A stretch of DNA of 7,269 nucleotides from an uncultured Opitutia bacterium. Its GTDB lineage: Bacteria; Verrucomicrobiota; Verrucomicrobiia; Opitutales; UBA953. This document shows, one piece after another, positions 1 through 6,908 of this stretch. The position numbers and the translations under genes are program-made. How positions within the stretch are numbered: position 1 is the stretch's first letter; every line of letters begins with the position of its first letter. Under the pieces are notes generated by a model that ran no database searches, had not been told where the DNA came from, and worked only from the letters and a program-made list of their open reading frames with translations. The stretch spans positions 1 to 7,269 of the forward strand of contig CAIRLQ010000210.1 of assembly GCA_903879465.1 (NCBI GenBank), read 5' to 3'.

Positions 1-1038
1 ACGGTTATCGCCATCACGCACGACCGTTACTTCCTGGACAACGTCGCTGGCTGGATTCTGGAACTTGACCGTGGCCGCGGTATTCCTTGGAAGGGCAATT
101 ACTCTTCCTGGTTGCAGCAGAAGCAGCAGCGTCTGGAGATGGAGGAGAAGCAGTCCGCCGCCCGCTCACGTTCCATGGAGCGCGAACGCGAATGGGCCGC
201 AGCCTCACCCAAGGCCCGCGTGGCCAAGAATAAGGCCCGTCTGCGCGCTTACGAACAGATGCTCACCCAAGACCAGGGTCAGCAGGAGAAGGCCGCCGAA
301 ATCTGGATTCCCCCTGGCCCGCGTCTCGGCGGTGCGGTCATCGAGGCCCGCGGCCTGATGAAGGGCTACGGCGATCGTATCCTGATGGAGGACGTCAATT
401 TTACAATGCCCGCCGGAGGAATCGTGGGGGTCGTCGGCCCCAATGGGGCCGGCAAGACCACGCTCTTCCGGATGATCACCGGTCAGGAGAAGCCCGACAA
501 GGGCACGCTGACTGTCGGCGAGTCGGTGAAGATTGCCTACGTCGATCAATCGCGCGACGCCCTGCCCGCGGATGCGCCGTTGTGGTCGGCGATTTCCGAC
601 GGGCAGGATATGGTACATCTCGGTAAAATCATGGTACCGGCCCGCGCCTATGCCGCCCGTTTCGGTTTCACGGGCGATGTGCAGCAACGCAAGGTTGGGG
701 TGATGTCGGGCGGCGAACGCAATCGGATTCACCTCGCCCGACTCATCAAGTCCGGCGCCAACGTGCTGCTGCTCGATGAACCGACCAACGATCTCGACGT
801 GAATACCATCCGCGCGCTGGAGGATGCACTCGAAGGCTTTGCAGGTTGTGCGGTCATCGTGACCCACGACCGCTGGTTCCTTGACCGCGTGGCCACGCAC
901 ATCCTGGCTTTTGAAGACAATAGCACTGTCGTCTGGCACGAGGGTAACTACGGCGACTATCTTGAAGACCGGCGTAAGCGCCTCGGCCTCGAGTCGGATA
1001 CGCCACGCCGTCCGAAGTATCGCCGGCTTACGCGCTGA
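1..1038 (+). CDS. ettA: Energy-dependent translational throttle protein EttA, 3' part (ABC-F ATPase)
   Basis: This is the C-terminal 345 residues of an ABC-F protein; about 210 residues, including most of the first ATPase domain, lie left of the window (family length about 555). Residues 1-35 are the end of ABC domain 1, with switch histidine H7 in THDRYFLD and the EttA-typical GIPWKGNYSSWL. A charged linker follows at about residues 36-100, corresponding to the P-site tRNA interaction motif of EttA, then IPPGPRLG. ABC domain 2 has Walker A GPNGAGKTT (146-154), signature SGGE (236-239), Walker B LLLDEP with catalytic glutamate E260, and switch H289. The protein ends PKYRRLTR, much like the Escherichia coli EttA tail. 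From the family, EttA binds the ribosomal E site, senses the ATP/ADP ratio and gates the first elongation steps. No membrane segments are present, so it is a cytosolic factor and not a transporter. The stop overlaps the end of convergent malQ. Recognition as EttA, rather than Uup or another ABC-F, rests on near-continuous similarity in the linker and at both ends. Confidence 0.95.
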   Translation, partial: TVIAITHDRYFLDNVAGWILELDRGRGIPWKGNYSSWLQQKQQRLEMEEKQSAARSRSMEREREWAAASPKARVAKNKARLRAYEQMLTQDQGQQEKAAEIWIPPGPRLGGAVIEARGLMKGYGDRILMEDVNFTMPAGGIVGVVGPNGAGKTTLFRMITGQEKPDKGTLTVGESVKIAYVDQSRDALPADAPLWSAISDGQDMVHLGKIMVPARAYAARFGFTGDVQQRKVGVMSGGERNRIHLARLIKSGANVLLLDEPTNDLDVNTIRALEDALEGFAGCAVIVTHDRWFLDRVATHILAFEDNSTVVWHEGNYGDYLEDRRKRLGLESDTPRRPKYRRLTR

Positions 1039-2542
1039 GTCGACGCGCCGCCCGTAGGCGTTGCTTCCAGCTATCCGCCGCGCCGGTGAGTTGCGTTAGC
1101 TGCGCTTCCGTCATGCGCCACGTCCAGTTGCCCTGAGGGTTGCCGGGTGTATTGAAGCGCGCCTCTGCGCCTAGCCCGAGTAAGTCCTGGACGGGGATGA
1201 ATGCCGCGATGCCCGGCGAAGCCAGCGCGACCTCGGCGAGAGTGAAGTGTGGGCTTTCCATTGTGCCGTAGAGCTCCGCGAGGCGTTCGCGTTCCTGCGG
1301 CTGAGTTTGCTTGAACCACCCAGCGAGGGTGTCGTTGTCGTGTGTGCCAGTATAGACAATCCGGTCTTCGGTGATATTGGGCGGGTAGTGCGGATTCTGT
1401 TCAAGTTCCCCTCCAAAGCCGAACTGTAGCACCGACATGCCGGGGAGTTTCGCGGCCTTGCGGAGCACCTCCACGCCAGGGGAGAGCAGGCCGAGGTCTT
1501 CAGCAACGAGTGCCAGATCGCCAAGCGCGTTCGTGAAGGCCAGGTCCGGCCCCTGGCACCATTCGCCGCCGCGGGCGTTGGGCGCACCCGCGGGTACGCT
1601 CCAGTAGTCATGAATACCGCGGAAATGGTCGATGCGGATGGCGTCAAATAGTTCCAGGTCATGCCGCACACGTGCCTTCCACCAGGCGAAACCGTCGGCG
1701 GCGTGATGGTCCCAGCGGTAAAGTGGATTGCCCCAGAGCTGGCCGTCTTCGGCGAAGTAATCCGGCGGCACGCCGGCGACGGCCGTCGGGCGACCATCGG
1801 CGTCGAGTTGAAAAAGTTCAGGACGGAATTTCGCGTCACAACCGTCGCTGGAGACGTAAATCGGTTCGTCGCCGAAAAGGCGCACGCCGCGCTTCTGCGC
1901 GTAATCGCGGAGGGTATTCCATTGTGCAGCGAAGAGGAACTGCAGCACGGCGGCTTCGGCGCGCGCGGTTTCGCTGACGGCTTGGTTACTCCAGGTGTGC
2001 GGTGCGGTGAAGCCGTTGCTTTCGCGCAGCGCGGAGAAGCGGCACCAGTCATCCAGCCAGTAAGCTTCCTTGCGCCGATAGTCTGCAAAGGCTTTATCCT
2101 CTGCCAGAGAAGTGCGACCGCGTTCGGCGACTTTGCGCAGAAGGGGTCTTAGTTCGTTCCAGAGTCGTCCGTAGTCGGTGGCCTCGTTGCCGTGTCGGCT
2201 CAGTGCGACTTTTTCCCCTGAGGTGACGAGTCCCCGGGCTTCAAGATCATCCAAGTCCAGCAGGTAAGGATTGCCGGCGAATACGGAAAGAGCCTGATAC
2301 GGCGAGTCTCCGTAGCCCGTGGGGCCGAGGGGACAGACTTGCCACCAGCTAAACCCGGCGGCGTGCAGAAAATCTACGAAACGTCGGGCCGCGTCGCCGA
2401 GGTTGCCGACCGGGCCTTCGCCTGGCAGCGCGGTAACATGGAGCAGAACGCCGGCGGTGCGCTGCGGGAAGGCCTTACAGCGAAATGGGGCGGCGGGAAC
2501 CCGGCCGACTTCGGCCTCAGGGTCGCGTCGGTTCGCGCTCAT
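1028..2542 (-). CDS. malQ: 4-alpha-glucanotransferase (amylomaltase, GH77)
   Basis: This cytosolic enzyme moves alpha-1,4-glucan segments between maltodextrins and releases glucose, serving maltodextrin and glycogen turnover. The 504-residue protein is complete and of usual length for bacterial amylomaltases. GH77 landmarks appear in order: AGVLLHVTALPG (30-41), PLGPTGYGDSPYQ (71-83), NPYLLDLDDL (91-100), GVPPDYFAEDGQLWGNPLYRW (257-277), RIDHFRG with nucleophile D305, VAEDLG with acid/base E348, TGTHDNDT with D402, and ARFNTPGNPQGNW (461-473). All three catalytic carboxylates are present, so activity is expected. The ATG at 2540-2542 is the only possible start: no ATG, GTG or TTG occurs in frame between it and the conserved core. 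About 27 residues therefore precede the core. It starts one base after the stop of the SurA-like gene and lacks a strong Shine-Dalgarno sequence, so it is probably translated by coupling. Its 3' end overlaps convergent ettA by 11 bases. Confidence 0.97.
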   Translation of the reverse strand: MSANRRDPEAEVGRVPAAPFRCKAFPQRTAGVLLHVTALPGEGPVGNLGDAARRFVDFLHAAGFSWWQVCPLGPTGYGDSPYQALSVFAGNPYLLDLDDLEARGLVTSGEKVALSRHGNEATDYGRLWNELRPLLRKVAERGRTSLAEDKAFADYRRKEAYWLDDWCRFSALRESNGFTAPHTWSNQAVSETARAEAAVLQFLFAAQWNTLRDYAQKRGVRLFGDEPIYVSSDGCDAKFRPELFQLDADGRPTAVAGVPPDYFAEDGQLWGNPLYRWDHHAADGFAWWKARVRHDLELFDAIRIDHFRGIHDYWSVPAGAPNARGGEWCQGPDLAFTNALGDLALVAEDLGLLSPGVEVLRKAAKLPGMSVLQFGFGGELEQNPHYPPNITEDRIVYTGTHDNDTLAGWFKQTQPQERERLAELYGTMESPHFTLAEVALASPGIAAFIPVQDLLGLGAEARFNTPGNPQGNWTWRMTEAQLTQLTGAADSWKQRLRAARRLSA

Positions 2543-2546
2543 CTCA
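2540..2546 (-). other. One-base junction between the SurA-like gene and malQ (TGA-G-ATG)
   Basis: The stop codon of the SurA-like gene (2546-2544) is separated from the malQ ATG (2542-2540) by a single base. There is no room for a promoter or terminator between the genes, and the upstream sequence has only a weak GAG-type ribosome-binding match. malQ expression is therefore expected to depend on translation of the SurA-like gene. Confidence 0.75.
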
Positions 2547-3626
2547 GCGAATCTCGACGAGGTGCTTGCGGCGCAGGTCAGCGATCCAGGTGTTCATCGC
2601 CGCTTTGAAATTCTCGGCACGCACACGGTTTTCGATGTCTATGATGACATCGGGGTCATTCAGGTCGGCGTAGCCCTTGGGGTGGAGGCCTTCCCGGACG
2701 ACGATGAACCAGACTGGCTTGCCGCCGGGGAGGTCGAATTCAATGGCTTCAGAGGCCTGCCCGATCGGGAGTTTCTTGATGACGCCAACGACTTTTTCAT
2801 TGATAGCGTCGACGTCGCGCCAGCCGGAGTCGCCGCCCTTCGTGGCGTAGCCGTCGGTGCTGATGCGCTCGGCGATATCGCCGAACGTGGGCGCGGAATT
2901 AAGTTTGGTAGTGTTGATTTTGAAACGGGCGAGCGTGGCCGGGATTTTTTCGGGGTGGCGCAGGGCGTCGGCCCAGACGGTCGCCCGCGCGCGTGCGTCT
3001 TCGGTCGATTCGGCTACTCCCGGGGTCAGGGTGAGCTGCCGGAATCGGATCTGCTCGTTGCGGACAAAGTCAGCTTTATGCTTCTCGAAATATTCGGAGA
3101 TCTGTCCGGGTCCGACGACGAGGGCGGTGCGCCGGACTTCGCTGACCATGTAATCAAAGATGATTTCGTCTTCGATGAATTTACGGTGTGAGATGGGGGT
3201 AAGGCCGGCGGCCCGGAGGGAGGCGACGTAGCGGTTGCGGTCTCCCCCGAAGTCGCGCCGGATGATCTCTTCGATACGCCCATCGGTATAGATCGCAGGC
3301 AGTTTGCCGGTTCCAGCGCGAAATTCGGCAATGACGAGCTGATGCTCGGTCATGGCGTTAAGGGTCTCCTCCTCGACTTTGGCGAGTTCCTTAAAGAAGG
3401 TCTTATCGCTCTGGCCTTTAGCGCGCAGCTGCTGGGCGGAAGGTTCTACTTGGCGGCGGATATCGGACAAGGTGATGCCCTGTCCGGCGGCCGAGGCGAT
3501 GATGCGGTCGGAGTTAATTTCCGACAGGCGCTTCGCGGCCGTTTCCTCAAGGGTAGCTGGCGCGTTTTGGGCGGACGCCGCGGCGGCGCTGAGCAGGAGG
3601 GCGAAGGAGATGGAGAAGGCTTTCAT
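2544..3626 (-). CDS. Exported SurA/PpiC-like peptidyl-prolyl isomerase-family protein
   Basis: This 360-residue protein is predicted to act outside the cytoplasm as a folding chaperone, by similarity to SurA. It begins with a clear signal peptide (lysine at residue 2, hydrophobic core 4-17, ASA then Q, predicted cleavage after residue 19). Residues 42-180 resemble the SurA N-terminal chaperone domain, with ITLSDIRRQV (51-60), LNAMTEHQLVIAEF (89-102) and a helical segment with RKFIEDEIIFDYM (148-160). Residues 193-313 resemble a PpiC/parvulin domain: IRFRQLTL, then GGDSGW (264-269), PIGQASEAIE (287-296) and VWFIVVREG (305-313). Histidines usual in active parvulins, in the first strand (RHIL-like) and last strand (GWH-like), are absent, so isomerase activity is doubtful. 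A helix (328-353) closes the protein. Only one parvulin-like domain is present, against two in E. coli SurA, so I give no gene symbol. The start codon overlaps the mfd stop, implying co-translation. Confidence 0.88.
   Translation of the reverse strand: MKAFSISFALLLSAAAASAQNAPATLEETAAKRLSEINSDRIIASAAGQGITLSDIRRQVEPSAQQLRAKGQSDKTFFKELAKVEEETLNAMTEHQLVIAEFRAGTGKLPAIYTDGRIEEIIRRDFGGDRNRYVASLRAAGLTPISHRKFIEDEIIFDYMVSEVRRTALVVGPGQISEYFEKHKADFVRNEQIRFRQLTLTPGVAESTEDARARATVWADALRHPEKIPATLARFKINTTKLNSAPTFGDIAERISTDGYATKGGDSGWRDVDAINEKVVGVIKKLPIGQASEAIEFDLPGGKPVWFIVVREGLHPKGYADLNDPDVIIDIENRVRAENFKAAMNTWIADLRRKHLVEIR
3623..3626 (-). other. ATGA overlap: mfd stop and SurA-like gene start
   Basis: On the minus strand the four bases ATGA contain both the start codon of the SurA-like gene and the TGA stop of mfd. 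Only a weak GGA lies just upstream of the start (CCGGAAC before the ATG). This arrangement is a classic sign of translational coupling, in which ribosomes ending mfd restart on the next gene. It also fixes the start of the SurA-like gene, which is supported independently by the signal peptide beginning there. Confidence 0.8.
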
Positions 3627-6600
3627 GTTCCGGAGGGAGTAAGGATGCGGGCGAGGAATCCTCGGATTTCTTCGAGTTTCCGCAGGGGGTCCTTGACGGT
3701 CAAGCGGGGAAAGCGGTTGCCGACTAGAATCGGCTCGGGCGCCCGCTGATTCGCAACACTCAGGCAGCGCAGGGTGTGGCCGTCGGTTGTCACCGAAATG
3801 ACACCTTTCTCCTCCGCGAGGCAGCGGATCTCGGCTAAACTCAGTAAGGCCTCCGCTTCGGGAGGTAGCTTGCCGTATCGGTCTTTGAGCGAGGTCCGTA
3901 GTTCGGCGACCTCCGCGCCGTCGAGGGCCAGGGCCACGCGCCGGAACGCCTCGATGCGCAGGCGGGTCTCGGGAATCCAGTCCGCGGGGAGCGTGGCGGT
4001 TAGTAAGGCGACTTCACCGTCGCTCGAATTAGCCTGCTCGGTGCCGAGCGCGGCCTGCGTGTGGTCGATAAAATCTAGGTTCACTTCGCAGCGTTCGCTG
4101 ATCGCGCCCTTGTCGCCACGCAGCTTGGCCACGCTGCGGCGCAGCAGCTGGCAATAAAGATCAAAGCCCACGGTGGCCACGTGGCCGCTCTGGGCCGCGC
4201 CGAGGATGTTGCCCGCGCCGCGCAGCTCGAGGTCGCGCATAGCGATACGGAAACCGGCGCCGAGCTGGTTGTATTGTCGGATAGCGGACAGGCGCCGATG
4301 CGCCGTGCCGACGAGCGCGGCGTGGCGATGGAGGAAAAGGTAGGCGTAAGCCTGGCGATTAAAACGACCGACGCGACCGCGCAGCTGGTAGAGCTGCGCC
4401 AGTCCGAACCGGTCCGCGCCCTCGATAATGAGGGTGTTGCAGTTCGGGATATCCAGACCGGTTTCAATAATCGTCGTGCAGACGAGCACATCGTATTCGC
4501 CAGCGACGAATGCGGACATGGTCTCCTCTAGCTCGCCCGCGCCCATCTGGCCGTGGCCGACGATGATGCGCGCCTTGGGGAGCAGCGCGGCGAGGCGCTC
4601 CGCGACGGCACGGATTGTCTCGACGCGATTGTGCAGGTAGAAGACCTGTCCGCCGCGGGCGAGCTCGGCCTTCACGGCATCACGAACGAGTTTCTCATCG
4701 TAACTGCGTACAACGGTTCGGATGGGGAGGCGCTCGCGCGGTGGTGTCTCGATGACACTCAGGTCGCGCGCGCCGACCAAGGCGAGGTAGAGGGTGCGCG
4801 GAATCGGCGTGGCGCTCATGGCGAGCACGTCGACTTCGGAGCGTAATTCTTTGAGGCGCTCCTTATGCCGTACGCCGAAACGATGTTCTTCGTCGATGAT
4901 CACGAGGCCCAGGCGGCCGAAGCTCGTGCCATCGGAAAGCAGTGCGTGTGTACCGACGACGATATCCACCGTGCCAGCCGCGGCCCGCGCCCGGACGTCG
5001 GCTTTCTGCTTGGCGGTGCGGTAGCCGCTGAGGAGTTCGACGGAGACGGGCCAGCGCGCCAGTCGCTCTTTAAAACTTTCGAAGTGTTGCTGGGCCAGGA
5101 CGGTCGTGGGCGCGAGAATCGCAACCTGTCGCCCGCCGAGCACGCATTTGAACGCGGCACGCAGGGCCACCTCCGTCTTCCCGAAGCCGACATCACCGCT
5201 GACTAACCTGTCCATGGGTGCGGGGCGTTCCATGTCGGCTTTCACTTCGGTGATGGCGCGCGCTTGGTCGGGTGTCTCGCGGTGCGGGAAGGAACGTTCG
5301 AATTCGCCCATCCAGGCGTTCTCCGCATCCTTCGGGTGCGAGATGCCAGGCTTGGTGGAGCGCTCGGCCTGCATCGCCAGCAATTGCGCGGCGAGGTCCA
5401 CGGTCGCTTTCTCGGCGGCTTTACGCGACTTTTCCCAGCCGCCTCCACCGAGTTTGGAAAGTTTCGGATGGATCCGGCCGATGCCGATGTATCGCGTGAG
5501 GAGATGCGATTCCCGCACCGGGAGGTGTAGCATCGATTTCGCCGCAAACTCGAGGCCGATGAAGTCTTCGGTTCGCCCGTTATGCTCGTGGGCCTTGATG
5601 CCACGGAATAGGCAGACGCCTTGCGTCGCATGCACGAGCGCGTCGCCATCGGCGAGTTCGCCGAAGTCAAGGGCGCGGCCGACAGCGGCCCGAACGGCGG
5701 TGCGCCGGCGCGGCAAGGAGGCGAGCGGTCGCTTCCGCCTTCCGAATAGTTCGCGCTCGGTGAGCAGGATGAGTCCGTCCCGGAGCAGTCCGGGAAGTTT
5801 TCCGGGGGCGAGAAGGATGCCGCCGCCGAAGCGTCCATGGATGACGCGCGGGGCAAAGCCGCGGATCTTGGCGCCAGCGACGTCAGCGTTAAGTCGATCG
5901 ACGGACCCGTCGGTGTCGCCGGCGAGCAGGCAGGGGCGGCCGTCTTTGGTCAGTGAGGCCGCGGCGCGGAGCAGCGCGGGTCGGGCCTCCGAGCTATCCG
6001 TGGCACCGCCGATGAGTAGTGATTCCCCTGGCGCAGATTCAAGGGCGAGGGCTTCGTAGCCGACCGGAGCATCATCGGTCTCTTCGAGGACGAGTGCATC
6101 GACTTTAGCCCGGTCGAGCTCCGTGCAGAGAACGTCCTCGTGGCAACGGTCGACCGAGATGATCAGCGCGTCGGCGGGCAAGTGCCGGAAGAACGGGGCT
6201 TCGGGCGCGGAGCTCGAATCGTCGCGCGGGGCGCAGATGACGAGGCCGTCGACTTCGCCTTCGCTGCGTTGCGTCGCGGGGTCGAATGGGCGAAGTGATT
6301 CCACCGTGTCACCGAAGAGGTCGATGCGCACGGGCATCTGGGCGTTGAGTGGGTAGACGTCGAGGATGCCGCCGCGCAGGGCAAACTCGCCGGGCTGCTC
6401 GCAGAGCGCCTCGTGCGCGTAGCCAAAATCTTCGGCAAGCCGCTTGGAGAAATCGCGGAGCGCGAGTTTATCGCCCTTGCGTAAGACGATCTCCGCCATG
6501 GCGCTCGCCTCGGGTGCGGGCGAACGTCGGGTGATGGAACCCGGGGTGCAGGCGATGAGCAGCGGTTTCTTAGGGTCGTGGCCGCCATGGCGCAGCAGGG

Positions 6601-6856
6601 AGAGGACGCCGAGCAGATCGCAGTCGGCCTCGAAGGCCGGAACCGCCGCGTCAGATTCGGTTAGGGTGCGGGCGACGGGCAGGGCGCCGTTGAGTAGCGT
6701 GAGGAGCTGGGAGGTTTCTTCCGCCAACGTTTCGGCCGCACCGAGATTCGAGGCCAGCAGGATAATCACGCTCCGCTCCGAGCCTTCGGAGCAGGCACAG
6801 GCCGCCCAGGCGTGCGCGGGCACGCCGGTCAGGGCACGGCGTGGCTGAGCGGGCAT
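3623..6856 (-). CDS. mfd: Transcription-repair coupling factor Mfd
   Basis: Mfd is an ATP-driven DNA translocase that pushes or removes RNA polymerase stalled at lesions and recruits UvrA for nucleotide excision repair. The 1077-residue protein is complete, slightly shorter than E. coli Mfd (1148). Residues 1-200 form the UvrB-like N-terminal module, including PGEFALRGGILDVYP (155-169) and RIDLFGDTVESLRPFD (177-192). Residues 396-460 are the RNA polymerase-interacting domain (ELADGDALVHATQGVCLFRG), followed by a relay-helix-like stretch with KLGGGGWEKSRKA (468-480). The translocase has Walker A GDVGFGKTE (554-562), APTTVLAQQH (582-591), DEEH (655-658), SATPIPRT (681-688), IETGLDIPN (797-805) and QLRGRVGR (824-831). 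The RecG-like TRG region is at about 866-892 (GFRIAMRDLELRGAGNILG). A C-terminal regulatory domain follows (about 925-1040). All translocase motifs look intact. The ATG at 6854-6856 is the first start after an in-frame TGA eleven codons upstream; no clear Shine-Dalgarno is seen. The stop overlaps the next gene. Confidence 0.98.
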   Translation of the reverse strand: MPAQPRRALTGVPAHAWAACACSEGSERSVIILLASNLGAAETLAEETSQLLTLLNGALPVARTLTESDAAVPAFEADCDLLGVLSLLRHGGHDPKKPLLIACTPGSITRRSPAPEASAMAEIVLRKGDKLALRDFSKRLAEDFGYAHEALCEQPGEFALRGGILDVYPLNAQMPVRIDLFGDTVESLRPFDPATQRSEGEVDGLVICAPRDDSSSAPEAPFFRHLPADALIISVDRCHEDVLCTELDRAKVDALVLEETDDAPVGYEALALESAPGESLLIGGATDSSEARPALLRAAASLTKDGRPCLLAGDTDGSVDRLNADVAGAKIRGFAPRVIHGRFGGGILLAPGKLPGLLRDGLILLTERELFGRRKRPLASLPRRRTAVRAAVGRALDFGELADGDALVHATQGVCLFRGIKAHEHNGRTEDFIGLEFAAKSMLHLPVRESHLLTRYIGIGRIHPKLSKLGGGGWEKSRKAAEKATVDLAAQLLAMQAERSTKPGISHPKDAENAWMGEFERSFPHRETPDQARAITEVKADMERPAPMDRLVSGDVGFGKTEVALRAAFKCVLGGRQVAILAPTTVLAQQHFESFKERLARWPVSVELLSGYRTAKQKADVRARAAAGTVDIVVGTHALLSDGTSFGRLGLVIIDEEHRFGVRHKERLKELRSEVDVLAMSATPIPRTLYLALVGARDLSVIETPPRERLPIRTVVRSYDEKLVRDAVKAELARGGQVFYLHNRVETIRAVAERLAALLPKARIIVGHGQMGAGELEETMSAFVAGEYDVLVCTTIIETGLDIPNCNTLIIEGADRFGLAQLYQLRGRVGRFNRQAYAYLFLHRHAALVGTAHRRLSAIRQYNQLGAGFRIAMRDLELRGAGNILGAAQSGHVATVGFDLYCQLLRRSVAKLRGDKGAISERCEVNLDFIDHTQAALGTEQANSSDGEVALLTATLPADWIPETRLRIEAFRRVALALDGAEVAELRTSLKDRYGKLPPEAEALLSLAEIRCLAEEKGVISVTTDGHTLRCLSVANQRAPEPILVGNRFPRLTVKDPLRKLEEIRGFLARILTPSGT

Positions 6857-6879
6857 GCGCTTATCGAGTTGGGAAGCGC
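6857..6879 (-). repeat. Perfect 6-bp inverted repeat abutting the mfd start codon
   Basis: On the minus strand GCGCTT (6879-6874) is followed by an 11-base loop and AAGCGC (6862-6857), ending immediately before the mfd ATG. The RNA could fold into a short stem covering the region where a ribosome would bind, and no Shine-Dalgarno sequence is evident there. This could lower mfd translation, but a 6-bp stem in GC-rich DNA may well be chance. No regulatory function is shown. Confidence 0.35.
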
Positions 6880-6908
6880 CGATGGGTCAAACCCCGTTCA
6901 CGATTCGC
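6857..6908 (-). other. 52-base gap between the Sel1 gene and mfd
   Basis: This is the only non-coding stretch of any length in the window. It contains an inverted repeat next to the mfd start (described separately) and a tiny 4-bp hairpin at 6884-6894 (GGGT-CAA-ACCC). I see no T-tract that would make either a rho-independent terminator, and no convincing -35/-10 pair. Read-through from the Sel1 gene into mfd is therefore plausible, though a promoter inside the Sel1 coding region cannot be excluded. Confidence 0.6.

Noticed and set aside
205..939. A 244-codon open frame on the minus strand inside ettA
   Set aside because: It lies wholly antisense to a gene with intact ABC motifs, its translation has no recognisable domain, and long antisense frames are expected in GC-rich coding DNA.
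1046..1066. Possible terminator at the end of ettA (CGCC-CGTA-GGCG followed by TTGCTT)
   Set aside because: The stem is only 4 bp and the following T-run is broken, which is too weak to call a rho-independent terminator in GC-rich DNA.
1171..2088. A 305-codon open frame on the minus strand in another frame of malQ
   Set aside because: It is an out-of-frame shadow of malQ, whose own frame carries all GH77 catalytic motifs.
2319..3191. A 290-codon open frame on the plus strand across the malQ/SurA-like junction
   Set aside because: It is antisense to two genes with strong support and shows no family resemblance; its acidic composition reflects the opposite strand's codons.
5106..6059. A 317-codon open frame on the plus strand inside mfd
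   Set aside because: The translation is dominated by Arg, Ser, Ala and Pro, typical of an antisense shadow frame, and it is opposite well-conserved Mfd sequence.
6884..6894. Small hairpin GGGT-CAA-ACCC between the Sel1 gene and mfd
   Set aside because: A 4-bp stem without a T-tract is likely to occur by chance and does not support a terminator or operator.
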